Assembly (NCBI RefSeq): GCF_002911665.1
Contig: NZ_MTBP01000001.1
Span: 1,302,001 to 1,366,000 of the forward strand
DNA from: Actinomadura rubteroloni
GTDB lineage: Bacteria > Actinomycetota > Actinomycetes > Streptosporangiales > Streptosporangiaceae
DNA: 64,000 nt
Reading direction: 5' to 3'
Below are positions 16,183-24,733 of the stretch, one piece after another. A program made the position numbers and the translations under genes. The notes under the pieces are model-generated. The model saw only the letters and a list, made by a program, of their open reading frames with translations. It searched no databases and was not told the origin of the DNA. Within the stretch, counting starts at the first letter, position 1. Every line of letters starts with the position of its first letter.

Positions 16183-17612
16183 GCGTGCGCGGGTTCGCCG
16201 TCCGGACGTCCCTGCGGACGCGCCTCATCGCGGGCGCGCTGCTGCTGGTCGCGCTCGGGCTGACGGTGATGAGCGCGGCGAGCGTCGGCGTGCTGCGCAC
16301 CTACCTGGTCGGACGCGCCGACGCGCAGCTCCACGAGAACATCCCGCGCGCCGTCGACCAGGTCGCGCCGCAGCTCGCCACCGACCAGGCGCACATCGTC
16401 GTGCGGATGCCGAGCGAGATGTTCATCGAGGTGCGCGGCGCGGACGGACGGCTCCGGGAGAGCGACACGCCGCCGTTCGGGACGTCCGGCCGTCCCCGCC
16501 TCTCGACCCGCGACTACAAGCGGATCGACGAGCCGTTCACCGCGCACGGCACCGACCGCGCCCGCACGCCGTGGCGGGTGATCACCGAGCCGCTGCCGGG
16601 CGGGGACGTCGTCGTGCTCGCGCTCAGCCTGGAGGAGGTCGAGCGGACGGTCGGCCGGCTCGTCGCCATCGACATGATCGTCGGGGGGCTCGTCGTCGCG
16701 GGGATCACCGTGCTCGGCGTGTGGGCGGTCGGCGCGAGCCTGCGCCCGCTGCGCGAGATCGAGCGCACCGCCGGGGCGATCGCGGCCGGGGACCTGTCGC
16801 GGCGTGTCTCCGAGGCCGATCCGCGCACCGAGGTCGGACGGCTCGGCCTCGCGCTCAACGGGATGCTCAGCCAGATCGAGGCGGCGTTCGGCGCCCGCGC
16901 GGTGTCGGAGGCGTCGGCGCGCGAGTCGGAGGCGCGGATGCGCCGGTTCGTCGCGGACGCCAGCCACGAACTGCGCACGCCGCTCACCGCGATCCGCGGG
17001 TTCGCCGAGCTGTACCGGCAGGGCGCGGCCCGGTCGCCGGACGAGCTGGACCGGCTCATCGGCCGGATCGAGGACGCCGCGTCCCGCATGGGCCTGCTGG
17101 TCGAGGACCTGCTGCTGCTCGCCCGGCTGGACCGGCAGCGTCCCATCGAGCGCACGCCGGTGGACGTGCTCGCGGTCGCCGCCGACTCCGTCCGGGAGGC
17201 CAGAGTCGTGGCGCCCGAACGCGACATCGACCTCACGGTGGACGGGACGGTCGCCTACCAGGTGCTCGGCGACGAACCGCGCCTGCGGCAGGTGTTCGGG
17301 AACCTGCTCGCCAACGCCGTCGCGCACACGCCGCCGGACACGCCGATCGAGGTCCGGCTCCGTCCGGGAACGCTCGGCGGGGCGCCCGCCGCCGTCTGCG
17401 AGGTCGCCGACCGGGGGCCGGGGCTGAGCGGCGAGCAGCGCGAACGCGTCTTCGAGCGGTTCTACCGCGTCGACGAGGCGCGCAGCCGGGGCGGGACGGG
17501 GCTCGGCCTCGCGATCGTCGCGGCGCTGGTCGCGGCGCACGACGGACGCGTCGAGGTGGAGTCCGAGCCGGGACAGGGCGCGACGTTCCGGGTCCTGCTG
17601 CCACTCGACTGA
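16179..17612 (+). CDS. Membrane sensor histidine kinase
   Basis: A 477-residue kinase. The first TM segment is at about residues 17-38, followed by an extracytoplasmic sensor of about 120 residues and a second TM at about 160-185. A HAMP domain follows. The HisKA has the phospho-accepting His at about 263 in DASHELRTPLTAIRGF, and the HATPase domain has N (NLLANAVAHT), G1 (VADRGPGL) and G2 (GGTGLGLAI) boxes. The start overlaps the regulator stop by ATGA, so the two are translationally coupled. It should phosphorylate the adjacent regulator; the signal is probably envelope stress. Confidence 0.94.
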   Translation: MSVRGFAVRTSLRTRLIAGALLLVALGLTVMSAASVGVLRTYLVGRADAQLHENIPRAVDQVAPQLATDQAHIVVRMPSEMFIEVRGADGRLRESDTPPFGTSGRPRLSTRDYKRIDEPFTAHGTDRARTPWRVITEPLPGGDVVVLALSLEEVERTVGRLVAIDMIVGGLVVAGITVLGVWAVGASLRPLREIERTAGAIAAGDLSRRVSEADPRTEVGRLGLALNGMLSQIEAAFGARAVSEASARESEARMRRFVADASHELRTPLTAIRGFAELYRQGAARSPDELDRLIGRIEDAASRMGLLVEDLLLLARLDRQRPIERTPVDVLAVAADSVREARVVAPERDIDLTVDGTVAYQVLGDEPRLRQVFGNLLANAVAHTPPDTPIEVRLRPGTLGGAPAAVCEVADRGPGLSGEQRERVFERFYRVDEARSRGGTGLGLAIVAALVAAHDGRVEVESEPGQGATFRVLLPLD

Positions 17613-17618
17613 GAGTTT

Positions 17619-17746
17619 CCAGGTCGTTTTCAGGTTCGTGCGGTCTGCTGACGTCCGCAGGGCGCGCTTCCGCTCCGGAGGACCGGAAGAACGCGCCCTG
17701 CCCACACTTTCAGGGGACGTTCAGCAAGCGCTCAGTGCGGTCTCAG
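17619..17746 (+). promoter_or_regulatory. Six phased CAG repeats upstream of the protease gene
   Basis: A first pair (CCAG at 17619, TCAG at 17630) is 11 bp apart. Four TCAG units then start at 17710, 17721, 17732 and 17743, each exactly 11 bp from the next. A GATAGT -10-like element follows at 17757-17762. This looks like co-operative binding by the neighbouring response regulator. Confidence 0.6.
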
Positions 17747-17792
17747 GCCCGTCGCCGATAGTCGGGATCAGGCAACCGACAGGGGGACCGAC

Positions 17793-18722
17793 ATGACCGA
17801 GCCGAACGAACCTTGGCGGCAGTGGACACCGCCGAACCCGAACGCGCCGCACCTCCAGCCGCCGGTGCAGCCCGCACCGCCCGCGCCGGAGCCGGCCGCG
17901 GAGCGACGGGGACGCTGGACGTTCGGCCGCCGGATCGCCGCCGTGGGGGCGGCGGCGCTCGTGGCCGTCGGGTCGGGCGCGGCAGGCGCCGCCGTCGCGC
18001 TGTCGGCCACCGGGGACGGGACGGTCTACTCCAGCCCGACGGCGGTCTCCGGCGCGTCCACCACCGGCGGTTCGACGGCGCAGGTCGCGGCGGCGGTGTC
18101 GCCGAGCGTCGTGTCGGTGGCCACCCAGACCGGCTCGGGCTCCGGCGTGATCATCCGCTCGGACGGCGTGATCATGACGAACGCGCACGTCGTCTCGGGG
18201 GCGAGCGCCGTGACCGTCAAGTTCAGCAACGGGAAGACGGCGCGGGCGACGGTGGTCGGATCCGACACGTCGCACGACATCGCGGTCCTGAAGGCGTCCG
18301 GCGTGTCCGGGCTGAAGCCGGTGACGTTCGGGAACAGCGACGGCCTCGCGGTCGGCGACGCGGTGCTCGCGATCGGGAGCCCGCTCGGCCTGGACGGGTC
18401 GGTGACGTCCGGGATCGTCAGCGCGCTCGGCCGGGAGATCAAGGAGAGCGACGAACAGGACCAGCAGCTCCCGTCCTTCCTGCGCGGCCAGACGCCGCAG
18501 GAGCAGACGGTGATCCGCAACGCGATCCAGACGGACGCGGCGATCAACCCGGGCAACTCGGGCGGGGCACTGGTGAACGCGGCGGGACAGCTCGTCGGGA
18601 TCAACACGGCGATCGCCACGTCGGGCGGCTCGTCGTCGGGGAACATCGGGGTCGGCTTCGCGATCTCGTCCAACACCGCCCGGTCGGCCGCCGCCAAGAT
18701 CATCTCCGCGGGCTCGGTCTAA
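17793..18722 (+). CDS. Membrane-anchored HtrA/DegP-like serine protease lacking a PDZ domain
   Basis: A 309-residue S1C protease. A Pro-rich cytosolic tail (1-45) leads to one TM segment (about 48-70), and the trypsin-like domain lies outside. The catalytic triad is His132 (MTNAHVVSG), Asp162 (HDIAVLK) and Ser256 (NPGNSGGAL). Homologues such as mycobacterial PepD continue into a PDZ domain of about 90 residues. Here the protein stops after AAKIISAGSV, exactly where the linker to PDZ would begin, and no PDZ-like sequence follows in any frame. It probably degrades misfolded envelope proteins under control of the upstream two-component system. Confidence 0.9.
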   Translation: MTEPNEPWRQWTPPNPNAPHLQPPVQPAPPAPEPAAERRGRWTFGRRIAAVGAAALVAVGSGAAGAAVALSATGDGTVYSSPTAVSGASTTGGSTAQVAAAVSPSVVSVATQTGSGSGVIIRSDGVIMTNAHVVSGASAVTVKFSNGKTARATVVGSDTSHDIAVLKASGVSGLKPVTFGNSDGLAVGDAVLAIGSPLGLDGSVTSGIVSALGREIKESDEQDQQLPSFLRGQTPQEQTVIRNAIQTDAAINPGNSGGALVNAAGQLVGINTAIATSGGSSSGNIGVGFAISSNTARSAAAKIISAGSV

Positions 18723-18787
18723 AGGACTCACCGGTGACATCGTGGTCACGGCTCTGGGGGGAGCGGGCGAGCGGTCACCGGTGACAG

Positions 18788-18816
18788 GGCCGCACGGGGT
18801 GGCGCCCCGTGCGGCC
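18788..18816. terminator. Perfect 12-bp hairpin after the protease gene
   Basis: Arms GGCCGCACGGGG and CCCCGTGCGGCC with a 5-nt loop. No U-run, as is common in actinomycetes. Confidence 0.65.
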
Positions 18817-18828
18817 GGCATGGGAGAG

Positions 18829-18867
18829 CACGGCCGCGTGATCCGCCTTACGGATCACGCGGCCGTG
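18829..18867. terminator. Perfect 17-bp hairpin, second of a tandem pair
   Basis: Arms CACGGCCGCGTGATCCG and CGGATCACGCGGCCGTG with loop CCTTA. It lies 12 nt after the first hairpin and ends about 105 nt before the next gene. Confidence 0.65.
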
Positions 18868-18974
18868 TCGCCGTTGAGTACGACGTCGTCGGAGATCTGA
18901 GTACCCGCGCGGTGGCCTCACCGTCCGTCGGCGGCGGACGATGGGTGCCCCGACCGAGAACGGAGAACCCGCCG

Positions 18975-19370
18975 ATGTCCCCCCGCTTCTTCGCCTCTCC
19001 GCTGACGACCGCTGTGGCCCACCCGGTGTTCGCTCCCGGCACCGAACCCGTCCCGTCGGACCGTCCTCCGTCCCGGACCGCGCTGATCGCCGCAGCGTTC
19101 GTCACCCTGATCTTCGACCTGCTCTGCGCAGGGTTCGCCCTGCTGTGCGCGGCGCTGGCGGCGAGTGACCTCAACGGCGACGGCGGCGCAGACGCACACG
19201 GCTACTCGGTGGGCTTCAGACTCGTCGCAGTGTTCAGCGCGGCGGTCGGCGTCCTGCCGCTCTTCGCGACCGCCCCGTCCCGCGTGTCCCGTCAAACCAC
19301 CCTGTGCGCCATAGCGGTCCTCGCCCCGATCAGCGGTTTCGCCCTCATCATGGCCGTCGGCTCCCTCTGA
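18975..19370 (+). CDS. Small multi-pass membrane protein, unknown function
   Basis: A 131-residue protein with three predicted membrane segments: about residues 36-62 (ALIAAAFVTLIFDLLCAGFA), 80-98 and 108-130. The N-terminal 30 residues are Pro-rich and probably cytosolic. The ATG at 18975 follows GGAGAA by about 7 nt; the longer in-frame GTG extension is not membrane-like and is not supported. I do not recognise a family. It stands alone between terminators and the T7SS-type island. Confidence 0.65.
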   Translation: MSPRFFASPLTTAVAHPVFAPGTEPVPSDRPPSRTALIAAAFVTLIFDLLCAGFALLCAALAASDLNGDGGADAHGYSVGFRLVAVFSAAVGVLPLFATAPSRVSRQTTLCAIAVLAPISGFALIMAVGSL

Positions 19371-19603
19371 CCGCCGCCCGCGTCGGCGCGTAGAGCGCTC
19401 AAGGTGACGTGATTGTTACTTTCCGGAATGTCCCAGGTCGCACGCCCGGCTCCGGCTCTCTTTCACCGCACAACCTGGCTCAGCGCACCGAAACCGAGCC
19501 GGTAACGCGTCCTGACAGTCGACTTGACCACCGTCACGGTCATCCTTGATCATGCAATGACCCCGCGCACCTCTCCGCATCCGCATGCCCGAAAGGTGGA
19601 CCG

Positions 19604-19978
19604 GTGGCAGGACCGGGCACATCCAGGTACGACCACGCCAAGATCAAGGACGTCGCCAGGACGATGCACGCGGAACTCCAGCGCGTCACAGGTCCCGGCA
19701 CGCTCTCCGACGTCTCGTCACGCGGCAACGTCCCCGCCGCGGCCTTCGGCTCCTGGGACGCGGCCAAGTCCCTTGCCGCAACCGTCACGGCCGGAAACCA
19801 GCAGATCGCGTCGCTCTACCAGGGCTTTCTCAACGACTTCGCGCACGTCGCAGACATGATCTCCAAGATCGCCGACAACTATCGCGAGTCCGACGAGAAG
19901 ATGCTCGCCGCGATCCGCTCGATCAACCCGAGCGGAGAGCAGCCGCCGACCACGTCAACGGTGAAGCCGGTGGAGTGA
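19604..19978 (+). CDS. WXG100-like helical T7SS substrate candidate
   Basis: A 124-residue, helix-rich protein with no signal peptide. The mid-region turn FGSWDAAKSL resembles the W-x-G hairpin turn of ESAT-6-like proteins, and NYRESDEK further on has the YxxxD export signal. GTG start at 19604, with AAGG upstream. It is the first gene of a tightly spaced run (next start 2 nt after its stop) leading to a mycosin, so it is probably secreted with the next protein as a helical heterodimer. That pairing is inferred from EsxAB and PE/PPE precedent. Confidence 0.75.
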   Translation: MAGPGTSRYDHAKIKDVARTMHAELQRVTGPGTLSDVSSRGNVPAAAFGSWDAAKSLAATVTAGNQQIASLYQGFLNDFAHVADMISKIADNYRESDEKMLAAIRSINPSGEQPPTTSTVKPVE

Positions 19979-19980
19979 CG

Positions 19981-21297
19981 ATGACCCAGTACCACCTCCG
20001 TACCGGCGGCGCGCCGACCGGCGACCCGTCCTCCTACGGCGACATCGGCAAGATCCGCGCGCTCCTCAAGGCGACCGATGCGAACGCGATCAAGGAGGCG
20101 GGCACTGCGTACGTGGCCGCCTCACAGCATCTTGAAAGCTTGTACAGCGTCATCAGCCGTGCGTCGAGAATTCTGGCCGATGTCTGGGAGGACGAAGCCT
20201 CGACTGCCACTCAGAAGACGCTCCGCAAACTCCAGGCGACCGCCGAAGAACTTCGCAGCACGACCGCCAAGGTCGGAGGGGCCCTCGACTGGTACGGCAG
20301 CGAAATCCTCCCGTGGTACGTCAAGCACAAGCCGGACACGGGCCTGATCAAGGACGGCGGCGACGACAAGTACGCCCGCGAGTACATGCAGCGCTTGAAC
20401 AGGCGCATTGCCGAGGCGTGGACGCGTCTGCCCGATTCCGTGACCGTGCACTCCGTGCGAGACGTCGAGCAGATCGACGATCCAGCGCGACGGCCGAGAA
20501 CGAGTGACGTACCGACGAGCGGCCCGAACGCATCAAGTAGTGGCGGCTCGCCGAGCGGAAACCCGGGCCACCATCGACCGCTTCCCAGCGCCACGGCTCC
20601 GAACGGCATCGACGGACCACAGAATCCCAACGGGAACAACACTGTGCCGACGACCGGACGGCCCGCCTCGCTCGGTGGCGCGGTGACGGACACCCGACTC
20701 GCCGGCGCCGGAGGCAACAGCATCACGGGCCCGCCGTTCGGCGGGCCGCCGGCTGGTCCGGGCGGCGCGCCGAACCCGTTCGGCGGTCTGGGCGGCGTCG
20801 GTCCGGGTGGATCTCCGGGCGCTATGCCGGGCGTCGGACCCAGCCCGGGAGGCCTCGACCCGACGGGCGGAGGACTAGGCGCTCCCGGCCGGGACGCGTT
20901 CGGTTCGAGCGGTCGCGGCGGCGCGGCCTCGTCGGCGAAGGGATCCGGCCCTATGAGCGCCGGTGGGACCGGCGGGGGGAAACAAGACGACCGCCAGGAG
21001 GAGCGGCGCCGCGAGTTCTGGCTCGCCGAGGACCGCGCGAACTGGAGCGGAGACCCTGCGGTCGCCCCGGTGATCGGTGACGCGTCTGCGACAGCCGTCG
21101 AGTACGACGACCAGACCTGGCGCGTCGACTCCTCGACCGCAAACTGGGGCGTGGAGCCTGTGCCCGAAGTGGTCCTCGGCGGGACGTCCCGGCCGCGGAA
21201 CGAGCCCGAAGAAGCCGAAACTGGCACCGCCGAGGAGATCCGGGACGCGCGCCCGGCCCGGTTGGAGGCTCCGCCGGAACTCAGGGGCGACGAGTGA
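19981..21297 (+). CDS. Large T7SS substrate candidate with Gly/Pro-rich tail
   Basis: A 438-residue protein. Residues 1-165 are helical and WXG100/PPE-like (ILADVWEDEASTATQKTL). Residues about 180-330 are a low-complexity Gly/Pro/Asn region with repeats such as GGPPAGPGGAPNPFGG. The end (350-438) is acidic with Trp-containing repeats (DRANWSGDP, DDQTWRVDSSTANWG). The start lies 2 nt after the preceding stop, and its own stop overlaps the mycosin start (GTGA). The architecture recalls EspB/EspE-type processed T7SS substrates; cleavage by the adjacent mycosin is a reasonable inference. No enzymatic motif is seen. Confidence 0.72.
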   Translation: MTQYHLRTGGAPTGDPSSYGDIGKIRALLKATDANAIKEAGTAYVAASQHLESLYSVISRASRILADVWEDEASTATQKTLRKLQATAEELRSTTAKVGGALDWYGSEILPWYVKHKPDTGLIKDGGDDKYAREYMQRLNRRIAEAWTRLPDSVTVHSVRDVEQIDDPARRPRTSDVPTSGPNASSSGGSPSGNPGHHRPLPSATAPNGIDGPQNPNGNNTVPTTGRPASLGGAVTDTRLAGAGGNSITGPPFGGPPAGPGGAPNPFGGLGGVGPGGSPGAMPGVGPSPGGLDPTGGGLGAPGRDAFGSSGRGGAASSAKGSGPMSAGGTGGGKQDDRQEERRREFWLAEDRANWSGDPAVAPVIGDASATAVEYDDQTWRVDSSTANWGVEPVPEVVLGGTSRPRNEPEEAETGTAEEIRDARPARLEAPPELRGDE

Positions 21298-22484
21298 GCA
21301 GATGGAGGCGGACCAAGGGGTCGACGGCCGTGCTGTGCGCCGTCGTCCCGATGGTCTTCGGTCCGGTCACCGCGTCGGCGTCTCCAGCCCCCCGCCCGGA
21401 GGAATGGTGGTTCACGACCTGGAGCGTCCAGCCCAAGGTGTGGCCCGTGTCGAGAGGTGCGGGCGTCACGGTCGCCGTTGTGGACTCGGGCGCCAATGGA
21501 AGGCTTCCCGAACTCGCTGATCGGCTCCTTCCCGGCTGGGATGCGACGGGCAACGGCACGGACGGACGTACGGACGTCGACATAGAAAAAGACATGTTCG
21601 ACAAAGGCGGCTTCGGCCACGGGTCCGGCATGGCCGCCCTTATCGTGGCCAACGGCTCGGGCACCGGGATGCTCGGCCTTGCCCCGGACACGAAAGTCCT
21701 GCCGGTCGTAGCGCGTGTGAGCATCGACTACGCCAAGGGAATCACGTGGTCGGCCGATCATGGCGCGAAGGTCATCAACGTCTCGGCCGCGTGGCGTCGC
21801 GGACCGGACGGAAACCCTTGCAGTCCAGATCTCCAGAGAGCGATCGACCACGCGCTGGAACGCGACGTGGTCGTGGTCGCGGGCTCGGGCAACAGCCCGG
21901 AGGAACGGTTCATGGAGCCCGGCGGCTGCCCAGGCGTGCTGACCGTCGGCGCGGTGGACGGCGATTTGAAGCCGTGGGCCAATACGACCCGGCAGCCTTC
22001 GGTCGACGTCGCGGCACCTGGAGTCCACATCGGGACGCTGGATCGAAAAGGAAAAATGATCCGCGCCTCCGGTACGAGCGCGTCGACGGCTCTCACGTCG
22101 GCGGTCGTGGCGCTGGTGCGGGCGAAATTCCCCAGCATGTCGGCGCGCGAGGTCGTGCAGCGGATCGTCGCCACGGCGAAGGACGTCGGTCCGTCCGGCA
22201 AGGACGAGCAGACGGGTTACGGACTGGTGATGCCGTACCGGGCCCTGACGGCGGACGTTCCTAAGAACGCCGCCAACCCGGTCTATGCCGAATGGGACCG
22301 CCATCACGGTCAGGCGCCACCGGTGAAGCAGGCCGCGCGTCCTGTCGGGGATGACGGCACGAGCGCGGTGTTGAGCGCGAAGGCCCTCGCGCTGACCGGC
22401 CTTGGTATCGCCGTCCTCCTCGCGATCGTGGGAACGGCGGTCGTCGTCGTGGCCCGTTCGCGACGTCAAGCCCGCGCCCGATGA
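21294..22484 (+). CDS. mycP: Type VII secretion mycosin (subtilisin-like protease MycP)
   Basis: A 396-residue S8 protease. Signal peptide (1-30), Asp in VAVVDSGANG, His in FGHGSGMAALI (GHGS instead of GHGT), oxyanion Asn in GSGNS and Ser in ASGTSASTALTS form an intact catalytic set. A C-terminal TM segment (about 364-388, LALTGLGIAVLLAIVG) anchors it with the protease outside. Cys residues in the NPCSPD and GGCPG loops match mycosin disulphides. It overlaps the upstream substrate gene (GTGA). Mycosins stabilise the ESX membrane complex and cleave EspB-like substrates. No Ecc genes are adjacent here. Confidence 0.92.
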   Translation: MSRWRRTKGSTAVLCAVVPMVFGPVTASASPAPRPEEWWFTTWSVQPKVWPVSRGAGVTVAVVDSGANGRLPELADRLLPGWDATGNGTDGRTDVDIEKDMFDKGGFGHGSGMAALIVANGSGTGMLGLAPDTKVLPVVARVSIDYAKGITWSADHGAKVINVSAAWRRGPDGNPCSPDLQRAIDHALERDVVVVAGSGNSPEERFMEPGGCPGVLTVGAVDGDLKPWANTTRQPSVDVAAPGVHIGTLDRKGKMIRASGTSASTALTSAVVALVRAKFPSMSAREVVQRIVATAKDVGPSGKDEQTGYGLVMPYRALTADVPKNAANPVYAEWDRHHGQAPPVKQAARPVGDDGTSAVLSAKALALTGLGIAVLLAIVGTAVVVVARSRRQARAR

Positions 22485-22496
22485 AAGGCGAGGTCG

Positions 22497-22979
22497 ATGA
22501 CCGAGAACTCCCTCAACAAGCTCTTGAATCCCGAGCCCGGGCCGGCACCGGCGCCTGATCCGCGTTCTCCGCTGCCGCCCGCGTTGCAGGTCCCCGGCAC
22601 GCGGACGCCCCAACCGGCACCGGTCCAGCGACCCGCGCAACCGCCGCAGGATCAGCCGCCGGGCGGCGGTGGAACATCGGCCATGGATCCGTCCGCGTTG
22701 CGCGCGGCGGGCCGGTCGGCGGACGGGGCCGTCGCGCATCTTCGCCAGGGCGGCAAGGCTTTCGCGGCCGAGACCGATCGGGCGGCCGGTGCGCTGGGCG
22801 CGGGCTGGCAGACGGCTGCGGCGATGAAAGAGGTCTCCGCCGCCTGGCTGCTGGCGCTCCGGCGCATGGCGGACGAAGTCGAGTACCTCGGCGGTGCGGT
22901 CCAAAAATGCGCGACGAACCGGCAGTGGGCCGACGAGGAGATCAAGAACCAGATCAGCCGCATTCGGACGGGAAAGTAG
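22497..22979 (+). CDS. Pro-rich N-tail plus WXG-like helical protein
   Basis: A 160-residue protein. Residues 1-60 are Pro/Ala/Gln-rich and disordered. Residues 62-160 are a helical hairpin with GAGWQTAAAMKEVSAAW at the turn, comparable to WXG100-like or EspC-like secretion-associated proteins. No signal peptide or obvious YxxxD/E signal is found. The ATG at 22497 follows AAAGGCGAGG. It lies 12 nt after the mycosin stop and 5 nt before the hydrolase gene, so it may chaperone or pair with that hydrolase. Confidence 0.7.
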   Translation: MTENSLNKLLNPEPGPAPAPDPRSPLPPALQVPGTRTPQPAPVQRPAQPPQDQPPGGGGTSAMDPSALRAAGRSADGAVAHLRQGGKAFAAETDRAAGALGAGWQTAAAMKEVSAAWLLALRRMADEVEYLGGAVQKCATNRQWADEEIKNQISRIRTGK

Positions 22980-22984
22980 ACACC

Positions 22985-24700
22985 GTGGTTGACTTCGCCC
23001 AGCTCCGTGACGCGAAGCTCGATGAACTCGACGGTGCGTGGCGGTCATGGCGGAAGCTGGTCGAGCAGCTCGAACAGGCCGAGGACATCTACCGCGACAA
23101 GTTCCTCCAAGGCGTCCGCACATCACGCTGGAAAGGCCCGGACGCGGAGGCGGCGCTGCGCACACTCGTGCCGGAACAGGAACGGATCCGCGTGGCCTCC
23201 GGCGACGCGTCCTCGGTCGCCGGCGTGCTGAACAGCGCGCAGTCCAAATTCAAGGCCGCCCAGGTCAAGCTGCTCAACTACATCGGCGAAGCCCAGATGC
23301 GCTACCTCAAGGTGGGCCACGACGGGTCGATCGACTTCCCGGACGCTCTCCCATCGGCCTACTCCGACTGGGACCAGCTCAAGAAGATCGCCGCCGGGAT
23401 ACAGCAGCAGTTCGTCCAGGCGCTGAAGGAGGCCAACGCGGCCGACCAGCAGATCGCCGCCGCCCTTCGCGGCCTCGGCCCCGGCATTCTCGACGCGAAG
23501 AACGCCCTGGCCGAACTGCGCAACGACGCCAAGACGGCGGCACAGTTGGCCGGCTTCGATCCGAACAACCTTCCCCCGAAGGGCACCAAGACCCCCCAGC
23601 AGGTCGCAGCGTGGTGGAAGTCGCTCCCGGAAGAGCAGCGTCACCTGCTGATGAACGCCTACCCGGAGAAGATCGGCTGGCTGGACGGCATTCCGTCCGA
23701 AGACCGCAACGAAGCCAACCGGACCCGCCTCGCCGCCAGAATCAACCAGCTCGAAGAGAAGGGCAACAACCTCACCCGCTATCAGCATCGCGACCTCGAA
23801 CGTCTCCGCAAACTGAACAACGCGATCTCGATGTATGAGAGCAAGGGCCAGGACGTCTACCTGCTCGGTCTCGACTCCACGATCACCACGCGGTCGGAGT
23901 ACGACAAGGGGAACGGGTCGGACGGCCGCGCGATCGTCGCCTTCGGCAAGCCGGATACGGCCAAGCACACGGGCGTGTACGTTCCCGGGACCACGGAGAA
24001 CCTAGATAATTTCACGGGCAGCATGAATCGCACTTTCAACCTGAACCAGGCCGCCTCCATGCTGACCGGCGGTCCTGTTTCGACGGTCGCCTGGCTCGGT
24101 TACGACGCGCCGAACAACGTGCTCGATCACCTGCTGCCCGGAGACGCCGCGGTTCCCGGCTACGCGATACGCGGGGGAGCGCAACTGGGTTCGTTCGTGG
24201 ACGGTCTCCGTGTCGCGCAGAACGACGTCGGTGACGCGGGATCCCAGATGACGCTGGTCGGTCATAGTTACGGATCGACCGTCATCGGTGAGGCCGCGCT
24301 TCAGCACGAGGGAAAGCTGCCGGTCAACGACATCGTCGTGGCGGGAAGTCCGGGCATGCATGTGGCCCACGCCGGTGACCTCGGCATCGGGGCACGGCAC
24401 GTCTGGGCGGAGAAAGCGCCGGGAGACATTGTTCCGCCGGCGGGAAAACTCTTCCACGGTGGGTGGACGTTGCACGGCCCGCAGGTGCCGAGTGATCCGG
24501 GGTTCGGTGGCAACCGGCTGGACACTGACGGCCACGGGCACAGCGATTACTGGAACGACTACGAGCTCACGGGCCGCCCGGACCCTGATCCCTACAGGTT
24601 CGGGACGCCCGGCGTCAGTCTGGAGCAGCAGGCGAAAGTCGTCGCGGGCCTCCACTACGATCACGACCCGACGAACGACCCGGCTCGGGTCAATGGCTGA
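22985..24700 (+). CDS. Alpha/beta hydrolase (DUF1023) effector candidate
   Basis: A 571-residue protein. Residues 1-130 are a WXG100-like helical region (VRTSRWKGPDAEAALRTL at the turn). A long helical linker follows, then a C-terminal DUF1023-type alpha/beta hydrolase (about 320-520). The nucleophile Ser lies in TLVGHSYGSTV, a candidate acid in GSPGMHVAHAGDLG and a His in DTDGHGHSDYW. There is no Sec signal, so export would be by T7SS. GTG start at 22985. Homologues are widespread beside actinomycete WXG100 genes and are probably lipases or esterases, perhaps toxins. The substrate is unknown. Confidence 0.82.
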   Translation: MVDFAQLRDAKLDELDGAWRSWRKLVEQLEQAEDIYRDKFLQGVRTSRWKGPDAEAALRTLVPEQERIRVASGDASSVAGVLNSAQSKFKAAQVKLLNYIGEAQMRYLKVGHDGSIDFPDALPSAYSDWDQLKKIAAGIQQQFVQALKEANAADQQIAAALRGLGPGILDAKNALAELRNDAKTAAQLAGFDPNNLPPKGTKTPQQVAAWWKSLPEEQRHLLMNAYPEKIGWLDGIPSEDRNEANRTRLAARINQLEEKGNNLTRYQHRDLERLRKLNNAISMYESKGQDVYLLGLDSTITTRSEYDKGNGSDGRAIVAFGKPDTAKHTGVYVPGTTENLDNFTGSMNRTFNLNQAASMLTGGPVSTVAWLGYDAPNNVLDHLLPGDAAVPGYAIRGGAQLGSFVDGLRVAQNDVGDAGSQMTLVGHSYGSTVIGEAALQHEGKLPVNDIVVAGSPGMHVAHAGDLGIGARHVWAEKAPGDIVPPAGKLFHGGWTLHGPQVPSDPGFGGNRLDTDGHGHSDYWNDYELTGRPDPDPYRFGTPGVSLEQQAKVVAGLHYDHDPTNDPARVNG

Positions 24701-24733
24701 AGAACATCGTGGCTCCGGCCAGGAGCGCCCGCA

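Noticed and set aside
15451..18722. Naming the two-component system and protease mprA-mprB-pepD
   Set aside because: The gene order matches, but the protease lacks PDZ and the regulator could equally be of the TrcR/TcrX type; synteny alone is not enough for the symbols.
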